Shown: positions 17,642 to 27,309, counted from the stretch's first letter. The stretch: 64,000 nucleotides of DNA from Methylosinus sp. H3A (GCF_015709455.1 NZ_JADNQW010000005.1:1302001-1366000), one strand, 5' to 3'. The notes: generated from the letters alone by a model not told the origin. Program-made: numbers and translations.

Positions 17642-19054
17642 TCAACCGAGGTGGAACCATAATGTCGCTATGCCCAGAAAGGAACCATAACCGACGACGT
17701 CGGTGACGGTGGTGACGAAGGCGCTGGAGGCGACCGCCGGATCGACCTTCCAGCGCTCGAGCAGCATGGGCACGAGAATGCCGCCCAGCGCGCCGGCGGC
17801 AAGATTGGTGAACATGGCCATCGCCATCACCGGGCCGAGCCCGACCGACTGGAACCAATTGGCGGCGACGAGCCCCGTGATCAGGCCGAAAGCCGCCCCA
17901 TTGAAGGCGCCGGTCGCCAGCTCGCGCAGGATGATGCGCAGCGCATTGGAGCGCGAGAGCTGCCGCGTCGCCAGCGCCCGGACGGTGACCGTCATCGTCT
18001 GCGTCGCCGAATTGCCGCCCTGGCTCGCCACGATCGGCGCGAGCACGGCCAGCGCCACCATTTGCTGGAGCTGAGATTCGAAGGTTCTCAGCACGCTCGC
18101 CGAGATGAAGGCCGTGCCGAGATTGATGAGCAGCCACAAGAAGCGGCTGCGGACGATCCACCAGAAACTGTCGGTCAGCTCCTCATGCGGATCGACGCCG
18201 CCGAGCGCCTTGATCTCCTCGGAGGCGGCCTCCTGAATGACGTCCACGACGTCGTCGATGGTGATGACGCCGACGAGCCTCTCCGCCTCGTCGACGACCG
18301 GCACGGACACGAGATTATAGCGCTCGAAGAGCCGCGCCACTTCTTCCGTGTCGTCGCCGAATTGCACGCGGCGGCGGTCCGCCTGCATGATCTCCTCGAC
18401 CCGCGTCTTGGGATGGGCGCGCACCAGAGCGTCCAGAAACACCGTGCCGAGCAGCCGATAGGCGGGATCGACGACGAAGACCTCGAAGAAATTGTCCGGC
18501 AGCTCGTCCGGCTCCGTCTCGCGGAAGAAATCCAGCACCTCGCCCGCCGACCAGAAGGGCGGCACCGCGATGAGCGTCGTCTGCATCAGGCGCCCGGCCG
18601 TGCCCTCTGCGGCCTCGAGCGAGCGGCGCAGCACGATGCGCTCCTGCGCCGGCAGCGCCTCTAGGACTTGAGCCTGCTCCCTGGGCTCGAGCGTCTCCAG
18701 AATGGCGACGGCGTCGTCGCTCTCGAGCTCGCGCATCGCCTCGGCGAGCGTCTCGACCGGCAGCTCGTCGAGAATATCCTCTCTCGTCGTTTCGCCGACC
18801 TCGGTCAGCGCGGCGAAATCGAACTCGTCGCCCATCAGCTCGACGAGGCGCGGACGCTCCTCATGGTCGAGCAATTCTATGAGCGCGCCGAGGTCCGCCT
18901 CGTGCAGCGGCGAGACCAGCTCCTTCACATGGCCGGAATCGCCCTCGGCAATGGCGTCTTCCACCGCGGAGACGAAATCGGCGCGCGGCTCCCCCGTGTC
19001 CTCGTCGCGAAAATTTCCTTCCGCAGGCGCCGATTTTTCATGGTCTTGCGACAT
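17642..19054 (-). CDS. mgtE: magnesium transporter MgtE
   Basis: MgtE is a gated Mg2+ channel of the inner membrane. The 470-residue product has the N-terminal superhelical domain (about 20-140), with EILDELP-like repeats such as DILDELPVETLAEAMREL. Two CBS domains follow (about 150-270; VGVITIDDVVDVIQEAASEE). The membrane domain has five helices and the pore signature (LAPIVASQGGNSATQTMTV). I chose MSQDHEK as start because the in-frame extension upstream has no family similarity. CBS domains close the channel when Mg2+ is high. Confidence 0.95.
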   Translation of the reverse strand: MSQDHEKSAPAEGNFRDEDTGEPRADFVSAVEDAIAEGDSGHVKELVSPLHEADLGALIELLDHEERPRLVELMGDEFDFAALTEVGETTREDILDELPVETLAEAMRELESDDAVAILETLEPREQAQVLEALPAQERIVLRRSLEAAEGTAGRLMQTTLIAVPPFWSAGEVLDFFRETEPDELPDNFFEVFVVDPAYRLLGTVFLDALVRAHPKTRVEEIMQADRRRVQFGDDTEEVARLFERYNLVSVPVVDEAERLVGVITIDDVVDVIQEAASEEIKALGGVDPHEELTDSFWWIVRSRFLWLLINLGTAFISASVLRTFESQLQQMVALAVLAPIVASQGGNSATQTMTVTVRALATRQLSRSNALRIILRELATGAFNGAAFGLITGLVAANWFQSVGLGPVMAMAMFTNLAAGALGGILVPMLLERWKVDPAVASSAFVTTVTDVVGYGSFLGIATLWFHLG

Positions 19055-19148
19055 ATGGGGCCCTGATCGATGCGCGAGGGGTCCGCCCGGCCGGCGAGAC
19101 CGGGACAAGGGCTCCCATAGCGCGCCACGCCGGGAAAGCAAACCGCCG

Positions 19149-20048
19149 ATGCAACTTCTTTCACCCTTCATTCGTCTTCTGGCGGCGCTGCTCGCGATCG
19201 GCCCGGCCGCCGCGCGCGCGGCCGAATGCGGCCCGCAGGCGCTGGGCGTCTCGCGGACCCTAGAGATCGACGGGAGCGAAAAGCTCGCGCTCGGCCTGCA
19301 GACCTATCCGCGCACCTTGGCGCTCGCCGATCGGGAGGTCGTGCTCACATTCGACGACGGCCCCGCCCATGGCGCGACCGAGCGCGTGCTGGACGCGCTG
19401 AAAGCCGAATGCGCGCGCGCGACCTTCTTCCTCGTCGGCGCCCATGCGGCCGAAGCGCCGGCGCTGGTTCGGCGCATCGTCGCCGAGGGCCATAACGCCG
19501 GGCATCATTCCTACAGTCATCCCGCCCGCACTCTGCGGCTGATGAGCGAGCCCGCGGCGCAGGCCGACATAGAAAAAGGTTTCAAGGCCGTCGATGCGGC
19601 GGCCGGCTTCACGCCCGAGGGGCCGACGCCACATTTTCCCTTCTTCCGCTTTCCGGGCTTCGCCGACACGCCGGAGCTGGTGCGCTGGCTGGAGGATCGC
19701 GACGTCGCCGTCTTCGGCGCCGATCTTTGGGCCTCCGACTGGCAGGAGATGACGCCGCGCGCCGAGCTGGAGCTGGTGATGTCGCGGCTGGAATCGGCGG
19801 GCAAGGGAATCGTGCTGTTCCACGATCCGCGTCCCTCCACGGCGGCGATGATGCCGGAGTTTCTACGCGAACTCAAAGCCCACGGCTTTCGCCTCGTTCA
19901 CATCGTTCCGGGCGACGGGCCGACGCCGATCGTCCATGCGAGGCCCGGCTGGACCTCGGCGACCGAGGCGATCATCGCCAAGACGCTCGGCCATAAGGGC
20001 CTGCGCAGCGAGCCGCAGGAGGAAGGCCGGGGCGTCAAGTCGCAGTGA
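19149..20048 (+). CDS. secreted polysaccharide deacetylase
   Basis: A 299-residue protein with a signal peptide (LLAALLAIGPAAARA). The NodB-type deacetylase domain contains the metal-binding motif VVLTFDDGPAHGATERVLDA and the histidine pair in GHNAGHHSYSHPART. FRFPGFADT is the substrate-groove motif and IVLFHDPRPST the C-terminal catalytic histidine motif. Such enzymes remove N-acetyl (or O-acetyl) groups from chitin-like or peptidoglycan chains in the periplasm. It is divergent from mgtE. Confidence 0.92.
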   Translation: MQLLSPFIRLLAALLAIGPAAARAAECGPQALGVSRTLEIDGSEKLALGLQTYPRTLALADREVVLTFDDGPAHGATERVLDALKAECARATFFLVGAHAAEAPALVRRIVAEGHNAGHHSYSHPARTLRLMSEPAAQADIEKGFKAVDAAAGFTPEGPTPHFPFFRFPGFADTPELVRWLEDRDVAVFGADLWASDWQEMTPRAELELVMSRLESAGKGIVLFHDPRPSTAAMMPEFLRELKAHGFRLVHIVPGDGPTPIVHARPGWTSATEAIIAKTLGHKGLRSEPQEEGRGVKSQ

Positions 20049-20069
20049 ATAGGGGGCCGCTCGGCGCGC

Positions 20070-20627
20070 TCAGATGCGTCCGCGGTCGCAGGCGTAGAAG
20101 CCCTTTGCGCCCCAGCAGGGCCCCGTCCTGTAGACATTGCCGAGATCACGATCCTTGAGCCGCGCGGTCCACACCCGGCCCTGGCGCAGTTTTATCGTCA
20201 GCGGCCCCTCGTCGATCTCGAAGATCACTTCCCTGTCCTTGTCGCGCAGGATGCGGCAGGGCTTGGCGATCACCACGCGGCCCTCGAGCTTCACGAAGCA
20301 GCGCGCCTCATATTCGTCGAGCCCGGCCGAGGCTGTCGGAGGCGGGTCCGAGGGCGAAGGCGGCGACTCGACCGCCTCCGTCTCGGCCTGAGCGAGCGGA
20401 GCCGCAGCGGCGGACGAGGCAGGCGGCGCAGCGGGCGCAGCGCTCTGATCCGCGGCGAGCGGAACGGCGAAGGGCGCGACGATCGGCGGCGCATTGTCGA
20501 AGGTGGTTCGCGGCTTGGCGGAAAACTCACCGAGAGCGGAGGCCGGATAGCCGAGATCGCCCGCGCCGGCCGTCGTGGCGAGGCCGACGCCGAAGACGGC
20601 GCCGAGCAACGGGAATCGCAACTTCAT
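20070..20627 (-). CDS. exported hypothetical protein
   Basis: A 185-residue protein with a signal peptide (LLGAVFGVGLATTAGAGDLG). A long alanine/proline-rich linker (about 45-100) follows. The C-terminal domain of about 80 residues includes YEARCFVKLEGRVVIAKPC, EVIFEIDEGPLTIKLRQGR and PCWGAKGFYACDRGRI. Four cysteines in that domain may form disulfides. Family not recognised. It is convergent with the deacetylase gene. Confidence 0.7.
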   Translation of the reverse strand: MKLRFPLLGAVFGVGLATTAGAGDLGYPASALGEFSAKPRTTFDNAPPIVAPFAVPLAADQSAAPAAPPASSAAAAPLAQAETEAVESPPSPSDPPPTASAGLDEYEARCFVKLEGRVVIAKPCRILRDKDREVIFEIDEGPLTIKLRQGRVWTARLKDRDLGNVYRTGPCWGAKGFYACDRGRI

Positions 20628-20891
20628 GCCCAGTCTCCTCGCCGCATCGGCCGCGGGAATTGGCCGCCGAGAGTTTCGCCTCGATGGGCTTTCGAGGGAA
20701 GAGCCATGCCCGACGCGCGGCGCGTCTCGCCTATCCCACGGGCCTCGAAGGCGTTTTTCTTGCGTGAGCGTGACGGCGAAAAAGGGCGCTAGTTCGGCGC
20801 CGGAAGGGCCGGCCCGTGTTTCGATTGCGTAAGTCGCGGGCGCGCGCCGTCCGGTCAGGCCGGCTCAGAGACGAATCGCGCGGAAATCGTC

Positions 20892-21368
20892 TCAGGCCGA
20901 GGCGGCGGGCTTGGCCAATTGGGCGGCGCGGGTCGCCTGCTCGCGGCTCGGCACCATGACCCAGGCCTCGCCGTCCAGCACCACCTTGCCATCGACGAGG
21001 CATTCGCAATGCAGACGGGCGCGGCGGCCCTTCTCGATCAGCTCGACGATCTCGACGACGACGTGAATCACGTCGCCGATCTTGACCGGGGCGCGGAAAT
21101 TCAGCGTCTGCGACAGATAGACCGCGCCCGGCCCCGGCAGATACATGCCGATGACCGTCGAGATCAGCGAGGCCGTGTAGAGCCCATGCACGATGCGCTC
21201 GCCGAAGCGCGTCTTGCTGGCGAAATGGTCCGACAAATGGATCGGATTGCGGTCGCCCGAGAGATCGGCGAAGGCGATGACGTCGTCGTCCATGACGGCC
21301 TTCATCAAGGTCTCGCGCATTCCGATGGCGAGGTCTTCGAAATAATAGGTCTTGAAGGGCGTCGACAT
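20892..21368 (-). CDS. MaoC-family enoyl-CoA hydratase-like protein
   Basis: A 158-residue hot-dog-fold protein. DLSGDRNPIHLSDHFA contains the D-x5-H catalytic pair of (R)-specific enoyl-CoA hydratases, and RIVHGLYTASLIS is the following conserved helix. Family members hydrate enoyl-CoA with R stereochemistry in fatty-acid or polyhydroxyalkanoate metabolism, or act in the ethylmalonyl-CoA pathway; which one applies here cannot be told from sequence alone. It lies after the HAD phosphatase gene in the same direction. Confidence 0.88.
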   Translation of the reverse strand: MSTPFKTYYFEDLAIGMRETLMKAVMDDDVIAFADLSGDRNPIHLSDHFASKTRFGERIVHGLYTASLISTVIGMYLPGPGAVYLSQTLNFRAPVKIGDVIHVVVEIVELIEKGRRARLHCECLVDGKVVLDGEAWVMVPSREQATRAAQLAKPAASA

Positions 21369-21427
21369 GGATCCGGTCACCGGCCTTTGTCGCCCAGGCG
21401 GCAGAGTCCGCTGGGCCATTTCCCCAT

Positions 21428-22312
21428 CTACCACACCAGAAACGGCGCAAATGCAACCGGTTTGACGCCGGCGCCCGCCAGAAGCGCGCCCATCGCGGCC
21501 GCGTCCAGCCGGCGTTCCGGCGGCGGATAGAGCTCGTCGCGATGCACGCCCTCGGTCAAAAACAGCGAGTCGAGGCCGGCGCGGGAAGCTCCCAGCAAAT
21601 CCGTGGCCACGCCATCGCCGATCGCCAGAACGCGGCCGGCCGGCGGCGCGGCGCCGGCGAGCTCGGCGATGTGGGCGAGAGCGGCGGCGTAGATGGGAGG
21701 ATAGGGCTTGCCGGCCATCACCACCTCGCCGCCCAGCGCCGCATAGCGCTCGGCGAGAGCGCCGGCGCAATAGACGAGCTCCCCGGCGATGCCGACCACA
21801 ATGTCCGGATTGGCGCAGAGCATGGGCAGGCCGCGCTCGCGCATGAATCCGAGCGTCTTCGCATAATCGTCCGGCGTCTCGCGGCGCTCGTCGATGAGCC
21901 CGGTGCAAACGACATAATCGGCGTCGCCGAGCGGAACGCGGCGGAATTTTCCGCCGAGCAGCCGATCGGCGGCCTCGAACAGCCCATTGTCGCGCGGCGG
22001 CCCGAGATGGTGACACGCCTCGCCGCGCCGCGCGACCATTTGCTCGAGCGTCAATTGGCCGGCGCTGACGAGATCGTCATAGGCCGCGCGCGGCAGGCCG
22101 AGTCCGTCGAGCTGCCGGCCGACCTCCTCGCTCGGCCGCGAGGCGTTGGTGACCAGCGCCACCCTGCCGCCCTGCGCGCGGAATTTTTCCAGCGCCGCGG
22201 CGGCGGCCGGAAAATGCGAGCGGCCGTCGATGAGCACGCCCCAGACGTCGCAGAGGATCGCGTCATAGCGATCCGCGAGCTGCGAGAGGCCGGCGATCTG
22301 CGGGATCGACAT
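21428..22312 (-). CDS. HAD-superfamily phosphatase, TIGR01459 type
   Basis: A 294-residue HAD hydrolase of the NagD-like (class IIA) branch. DVWGVLIDG carries the nucleophile aspartate, ALVTNASRPSEEV the second motif, and AIGDGVATDLLGASRAGLD the Mg2+-binding acidic motif at the C-terminal end. The cap domain lies between. Substrate unknown. The start at 22312 is two bases after the carbonic anhydrase stop, so the two genes are tightly linked. This pairing suggests a shared transcript rather than a shared reaction. Confidence 0.87.
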   Translation of the reverse strand: MSIPQIAGLSQLADRYDAILCDVWGVLIDGRSHFPAAAAALEKFRAQGGRVALVTNASRPSEEVGRQLDGLGLPRAAYDDLVSAGQLTLEQMVARRGEACHHLGPPRDNGLFEAADRLLGGKFRRVPLGDADYVVCTGLIDERRETPDDYAKTLGFMRERGLPMLCANPDIVVGIAGELVYCAGALAERYAALGGEVVMAGKPYPPIYAAALAHIAELAGAAPPAGRVLAIGDGVATDLLGASRAGLDSLFLTEGVHRDELYPPPERRLDAAAMGALLAGAGVKPVAFAPFLVW

Positions 22313-22313
22313 A

Positions 22314-23033
22314 TCAGAACCGCGCCTGAGCGAAGGCGGCGGCATGGGCCTGCGGCGCGATTTGCGAGAATTCGCCCGAGGCCTCGTCCAGCACGAGCAG
22401 CCTGCCGTCCATCACGCCGAAATAGGCGCCGTGGAGGGAGAGATAATGACGCTGCTCCAGCGTCGCGATCCAGGGGAAGCTGCGCAGATTGGCGATGCCC
22501 TGCTTGATCGATTCGAAGGCGAGCCGCTCGACATAATCGGGCGTGATCGGATCGGGAATGGCGCCGGCGCGCTCGGCCGCCGGGGCGAGCAGCTTGATCC
22601 AGCTGCCGATGAAATCGCCGGCCGAGAGCGGCCGCGTATAGGGGTCCGCCTGGCTCTCCGCATAGGCGCGCACGCCGCCGCATTGGGCGTGGCCGAGGAT
22701 GACGAGATGATTCACCTTCAGCGCCATTACCGCATATTCCAGCGCGGCGGAGGTGCCGTGATATTGATTGTCCGGCGCATAGGGCGGCACCAGATTGCCG
22801 ACGTTGCGAATGACGAACAGCTCGCCCGGACCGGCGTCGAAGATCGCCTCCGGCGCGACGCGCGAATCGCAGCAGCCGATCACCATCGTCCGCGGCTTCT
22901 GGCCATCCGCCGCGAGCTCGTGGAAACGCTGCTGCTCGCCGCGAAACCGCCCCGAGAGAAAGGTCTCGTAGCCTTTCGCGAGATGGGCGGGGAGAACATC
23001 GCCGGGCTGATCGATCGGGCCGGCATCGGTCAT
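22314..23033 (-). CDS. beta-class carbonic anhydrase
   Basis: A 239-residue zinc enzyme interconverting CO2 and bicarbonate. Zinc ligands are in GCCDSRV (Cys54, Asp56, Arg58 of the pair) and GHAQCGG (His115, Cys118). VIRNVGNLVPPY is the usual adjoining segment. The start is MTDAGP; an earlier in-frame ATG overlaps the divergent CoA-ester lyase region. It may supply bicarbonate for carboxylases. It heads the small unit with the HAD phosphatase. Confidence 0.95.
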   Translation of the reverse strand: MTDAGPIDQPGDVLPAHLAKGYETFLSGRFRGEQQRFHELAADGQKPRTMVIGCCDSRVAPEAIFDAGPGELFVIRNVGNLVPPYAPDNQYHGTSAALEYAVMALKVNHLVILGHAQCGGVRAYAESQADPYTRPLSAGDFIGSWIKLLAPAAERAGAIPDPITPDYVERLAFESIKQGIANLRSFPWIATLEQRHYLSLHGAYFGVMDGRLLVLDEASGEFSQIAPQAHAAAFAQARF

Positions 23034-23126
23034 ATTCGCTCCTCGTGACGGCCGGCGATGGCGCGCCGGCGGCCGCTCCTTTATTGTGGAGCGCGACCGA
23101 CGAGGCAAGGGGAGAAAAAGAGAGCC

Positions 23127-23984
23127 ATGATTTCGCGACCGCGACGCAGCGTGCTGGCCATGCCGGGATCGAACGCAAGAGCGCTAGAGAAGGGCAAGAC
23201 GCTCGCAGCCGATGTGCTGATGTTCGAGCTCGAGGACGGCGTCGCCGAGGGCGCCAAGGATGCGGCGCGCGAGCAGGTCGTCGCCGCGGTGAAGGGCGGC
23301 GGTTATGGCTCCCGCGAGATCATCGTGCGCGTGAATGTCTTCGATTCGCCCTGGTATGCGGCCGATATCGCCGCCGTCGCCGCCGCGGGGCCGTACGCCA
23401 TCGTCATCCCCAAGGCCAATAGCCGGGACGATATTCTGCGCGCCGCGCGCGATATGAAGGCCGCCGGCGCCCCCGCCCACACCACGCTCTGGGCGATGAT
23501 CGAGACGCCGCGCGCGCTGTTCGACATAGAGAAGATCGCCAGCGCCGCGCAGGAGGCGCCCCTCTCGGCCATGATGCTGGGACCGAACGATATCGCCAAA
23601 TCGACGCGGGCGCGGCTGACGCCCGGCCGGCCGGCGCTCGTTTCCTGGCTCTCCGCGGCAGTGCTCGCCGCGCGTCTGCACGATGTCGATATCATCGACG
23701 GCATCTATAATGATTTCAACGATCTCGAAGGTCTACGCCGCGAGGCCGAGCAGGGCCGCGATCTCGGCATGGACGGCAAGATGCTGATCCATCCGGGCCA
23801 GATCGCCACGGTCAACGAGGTCTTCGCGCCCTCGCCGGCCGAGATCCTATTCGCGCGCAAGATCGTCGAGCTGTTCGACGCGCCGGAGAATGCGGCGATC
23901 GGCGTCGCGCAGATCGACGGCCGCATGGTGGAGCGCCTGCATCTCGACGGCGCGCGCCGCACGCTGGCCTTGGCGGGGGCCTAG
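23127..23984 (+). CDS. HpcH/HpaI-type CoA-ester lyase
   Basis: A 285-residue TIM-barrel protein of the citrate-lyase beta / malyl-CoA lyase family. RRSVLAMPGSNARALEKG is the N-terminal CoA-binding start, DVLMFELEDGVAEGAKDAAR holds the catalytic acidic residues, IIDGIYNDFNDLEGL and GMDGKMLIHPGQIATVN close the active site. Such enzymes split or make malyl-CoA or citramalyl-CoA, or hydrolyse malyl-CoA. A role in the serine or ethylmalonyl-CoA cycle is possible but unproven. The stop codon TAG is part of the CTAG target duplication of the downstream IS element. Confidence 0.85.
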   Translation: MISRPRRSVLAMPGSNARALEKGKTLAADVLMFELEDGVAEGAKDAAREQVVAAVKGGGYGSREIIVRVNVFDSPWYAADIAAVAAAGPYAIVIPKANSRDDILRAARDMKAAGAPAHTTLWAMIETPRALFDIEKIASAAQEAPLSAMMLGPNDIAKSTRARLTPGRPALVSWLSAAVLAARLHDVDIIDGIYNDFNDLEGLRREAEQGRDLGMDGKMLIHPGQIATVNEVFAPSPAEILFARKIVELFDAPENAAIGVAQIDGRMVERLHLDGARRTLALAGA

Positions 23985-24814
23985 GCTCAGGACTCATTGA
24001 TTGAGATAGAAGGCGACAGCGGCGGCGATGCATATGGCGGAGAAGAAGGCGTGCGCGCATCGATCGTAACGGGTGGCGATGCGCCGCCAGTCTTTGAGCT
24101 TGGCGAAGAGGTTCTCGATCTTATGACGTTGCCGGTAGAGCGCCTTGTCGTAATCGAGAGGCTTCTTACGGCTCTTTGTCGGCGGAATGCAGGGCTCGGT
24201 CCCGCGTTCCGCGAGCGCTCGCCGAAACCAGTCGCTGTCGTAGCCGCGATCTGCGATCAGGGCCGAGGACGGCGGCAGCGCGTCGAGCATCAGCCTCGCG
24301 CCTTTGTGATCGCTCATCTGCCCTTCGGTCAGCATCATGACAAGCGGCTTGCCGGCGCCGTCGCAAACGACGTGGAGCTTGGAGTTCAGCCCGCCTTTCG
24401 TGCGGCCGATACAGCGGGAAAGAGCCCCTTTTTTAGGAGGCTCGCCGCCGTCCGATGCGCTTTCAGATGAGTGGAGTCGATCATGATCCGCTCCGGCTTC
24501 GGCCCTTCTCCCGCGAGCGCGGCGAAGATACGATCGAAGACGCCGAGCCGGCTCCAACGGATGAAGCGATTGTAGAGCGTCTTGGGCGGCCCATACTCCT
24601 TCGGGGCGTCCTTCCATTGCAGGCCATTCTTGATGACCTAGACGATCCCGCTGACCACGCGGCGGTCGTCCACCCGCGGCACGCCGTGCGCCAAGGGAAA
24701 GTGAGGGGAAATTCGCGCCATCTCCGCTTCGCTCAGCAAAAACAAATCACCCATCAAAGCCTCCATTTCGGAGACCTTGAATCACGCCTCACTCCAAATT
24801 AATAGGTCCTGAGC
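23985..24814 (-). mobile_element. IS5-family insertion sequence (IS427-like)
   Basis: An 830-bp element. Both ends begin GCTCAGGAC reading inward, with partly matching continuation (ATTGATT left, ATTAATT right). It is flanked by CTAG at 23981-23984 and 24815-24818, a four-base duplication typical of IS5-group targets. It holds one transposase gene in two overlapping frames. The insertion fell exactly at the stop codon of the CoA-ester lyase, leaving its protein unchanged. Confidence 0.9.
23994..24754 (-). pseudogene. IS5-family transposase, two frames, nonsense mutation
   Basis: The first frame starts MGDLFLLSEAEMARISPHFP at 24754 and continues through RRVVSGIV, then a TAG stop at about 24638-24640, then VIKNGLQWKDAPKEYG and MIDSTHLKAHRTAASLLKKG. 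The second frame runs from about 24450 to 23994 (CIGRTKGGLNSKLHVVCDG, ADRGYDSDWFRRAL, KIENLFAKLKDWRRIATRYD), with DDE-domain motifs. At the join lies A-AAA-AAG, the canonical bacterial -1 slippery heptamer, which IS427-type elements use to fuse the two frames. The in-frame TAG, probably once TAC or TAT, should abolish full-length transposase. Confidence 0.88.
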
Positions 24815-24954
24815 CTAGGCCTAGCGGGCGCCTCAGCCGATAGAAAAGGCGTCATTCCCGATCGCGCGCTTGGCGAGCATAGGGAGTGACGCGGCTTCCG
24901 GGAGATCGATTCATCGCGCTTCCCCGCTCCACGCGAGCGGCGCCGATGCGCCCC

Positions 24955-25956
24955 TCAGCTCTCGCGGCGCCGGATCCAGACGAGGGCGAGATAGGCCGCC
25001 GCGGCCGAAGCCGCGCAAATTGCCGCCGCATAGAGCGTGCCCTGCTCATTATCCGAGAAGAACAAATTCTTCGTGTTCATGCCGAAGATGCCGGAAACCA
25101 GAGTCGGCGGCATCAAGAGCGTGCCGAGAATCGTCAGCACATAGAGCTGGCGATTGGTCTCGGCGGTGAGATTGGAGACGATCTCGTCCTGCAACAGGCG
25201 GGCGCGCTCCTCTGCCGCCTGCAGCTCCTGCTGCAGCGAATCGAAGCGCTGCGTCAGCCGGCGCAGCGCGGCATGGGTCGGCTGGGAGACGCGCGGCGAG
25301 AAGGCGGCGCGCGAGAAGACGCGCTGCCCGTCCGCGAGCTCGCGCCGCAGCCGGATCGTCTGGCGACGCAGCGCGCCGAGCTCGCGCCGCTCGTCATGCG
25401 CTTCGTCGTCCAGCACGCGATCTTCGATCTGATTGAATTTGACCAGCAGCCTGTCGAGGCTGACGTCGATAGCGCCGAGGCTGCGCGTCACCAACGCCTC
25501 GAAGAGGTCGAGCGGCGTTCGCAGACGCTGGCCTTCGAGCGCCGCCTGCCGGATGGCGGCCGTCGATTCGACGGCGTTGCGACGAGCGGTGACGATGCAG
25601 CGCTCGGTGACCACGACGCGCAAGGGGCGCAGCACATCCTCCTCGCGCTCGAGATCGCGGCCATAGTCGGCGATGACGCCCCAGAGCGCCGCCTCATCGG
25701 CGTCGAGCCTTTGATGGCCGTCCTGGTCGATGAGCAGAGCCCGCGCCTCCGCCGGAATTTGCGCTCGGCCCGCGACCCAGTCGCGATAGCGCAGATCGGC
25801 GACATTGAGATGGACCCAGAAATAGCCGCCGTCCTCCACGTCGAGCTGCGGCGACTCGTGATCCGCCGCCAGCGTCGCCGCGCCGTCGCCGTCGAAGCGG
25901 ATGACCCAGAGAAAGGGCGAATCGCCCACGATCGGGCCGCTCGGCGGTAGCTTCAT
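24955..25956 (-). CDS. CorA/ZntB-type metal transporter
   Basis: A 333-residue member of the CorA superfamily of divalent-metal channels. The N-terminal cytoplasmic domain (about 1-260) ends in a long helix rich in charged residues. Two C-terminal membrane helices flank the signature GMN in VSGIFGMNTKNLFF. FVLDYVRD-like CorA features are weak, so ZntB (zinc) is at least as likely as CorA (magnesium). The start MKLPPSG has GAGGA upstream; an in-frame ATG 111 bases earlier is less likely. Confidence 0.88.
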   Translation of the reverse strand: MKLPPSGPIVGDSPFLWVIRFDGDGAATLAADHESPQLDVEDGGYFWVHLNVADLRYRDWVAGRAQIPAEARALLIDQDGHQRLDADEAALWGVIADYGRDLEREEDVLRPLRVVVTERCIVTARRNAVESTAAIRQAALEGQRLRTPLDLFEALVTRSLGAIDVSLDRLLVKFNQIEDRVLDDEAHDERRELGALRRQTIRLRRELADGQRVFSRAAFSPRVSQPTHAALRRLTQRFDSLQQELQAAEERARLLQDEIVSNLTAETNRQLYVLTILGTLLMPPTLVSGIFGMNTKNLFFSDNEQGTLYAAAICAASAAAAYLALVWIRRRES

Positions 25957-26063
25957 TTTCGCGCGTCCTCGCGGGCGCGCCCCCTCGGCGGGCCCGGTCG
26001 CCGGGCCAATAGCGGAAGGATGCGACGTTTCGTCGACAGACGGCCGCGCGGGCGGGACGCCGC

Positions 26064-27281
26064 TCATGCGTCGACTTTTTCCGCTTCACGGTCGATCTCT
26101 GCCGCGGCCGGCCGCGGGAAGCGCTCGCGCCGCCAGCCCTCCGCCGCCTCGAAGGCTGTGCGCAGCGCTCGCCGCGCGGCGTTGGTGTGCGCCTCCGTCA
26201 CGCGGGAAAAGAGAAAGCCGAAAAGGATCGCCGCCGTCATCACCACCGCCATGGTCATCCAATGGGCGGGGGTCGCCAGCTCGTGCGCCCAGAGCGCGCC
26301 GAAGCGCTGGTCGACGATGGCGCGCGCGAGGATCAGCAGCGGCATATGCACGCTGTAGAGAGAGAAGGAGAAATCGGCGAGGCTCCGGTGCAGCTGCGGC
26401 CGGAACAGCGCCCAGCCCTCCTGCGGCCCGAAGCGCAGCGTCACGACGAGATTGAGGAAGAGGACGGCCGAGAGCAGATCGGCGAGATCGGCGAGGAGCG
26501 GAAACGCCTCGAGATTGGGGCCGCGCACCAGGAGGCGAATGGGAATGACGGCGGCGACATAGATGGCGAGCGCGAGCCAGCGCGATTTGACGAGCGGACG
26601 CTTCGCCAGCGTCGCCAGCGCGCCGAGCCCCCAGAGCAGATAGCCGAAACGGAACCAGCCCGGCGGTATCGACATGACGACGACAATGGCGAGGCCGAGC
26701 GCAAATCCCACGGCGCGCGTCCGCGGCGAATAGGCGCGCGCGAAGGGCAGCAGCAGCAGCGGAAAGGAGATGTAGTACCAGAATTCGCAGGCGAGCGACC
26801 ACAAGGGCCCGTTGGAGCCGAAGAAGTCGCAATAGATCGCCGAGAGATTGGCGAGCGAGCCCAAAAAGAGATCGAAGCGGAAATGGTCCTTGAACACCGG
26901 CCAGTCATAGACGCCGCTGTCGCCGAGCCAGTTGCGGCCGATCCAATCCGCGACGGCGGTGACGAGGAGCGCCGGCGCCAGCACCATATAGATGCGCGCG
27001 AAGCGGTGGATGAGATAGTCGCGCAGAAAGGGCTTGTCCTTGCGCAGCTGCGCGAGCACCGCGCCGCCGACGAGATAGCCCGAAATGGCGAAGAAGCCGA
27101 CCACGGCCTGATGGCCGAGCTCGAAGCTGACGAAAAACCACCAGGCGTAGACGCTCGCCGAATGCGAAGCGCTCATTATGTCGGCGAGATTGACGAACAT
27201 ATTGGTGGAATGGACGGCGAGCACGAGCAGCGCGCCCACCCAACGGCACGCCTCGATGAATTGCGACAACAGGATCGGCAT
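26064..27281 (-). CDS. acyltransferase-3 family membrane protein
   Basis: A 405-residue polytopic protein of the acyltransferase-3 (OafA/NodX-like) family. Features are a histidine in the first helix (VLAVHSTN), a motif GFFAISGYLVGG and the arginine-rich loop FARIYMVLAPALL. About ten membrane helices are present. Such enzymes acylate extracytoplasmic sugars of O-antigen, exopolysaccharide or peptidoglycan. It has a close paralogue immediately upstream (positions 27374-28567). Substrate unknown. Confidence 0.88.
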   Translation of the reverse strand: MPILLSQFIEACRWVGALLVLAVHSTNMFVNLADIMSASHSASVYAWWFFVSFELGHQAVVGFFAISGYLVGGAVLAQLRKDKPFLRDYLIHRFARIYMVLAPALLVTAVADWIGRNWLGDSGVYDWPVFKDHFRFDLFLGSLANLSAIYCDFFGSNGPLWSLACEFWYYISFPLLLLPFARAYSPRTRAVGFALGLAIVVVMSIPPGWFRFGYLLWGLGALATLAKRPLVKSRWLALAIYVAAVIPIRLLVRGPNLEAFPLLADLADLLSAVLFLNLVVTLRFGPQEGWALFRPQLHRSLADFSFSLYSVHMPLLILARAIVDQRFGALWAHELATPAHWMTMAVVMTAAILFGFLFSRVTEAHTNAARRALRTAFEAAEGWRRERFPRPAAAEIDREAEKVDA

Positions 27282-27309
27282 GAGTCTCCGATGGCTTTAG
27301 AGCGCGTTC

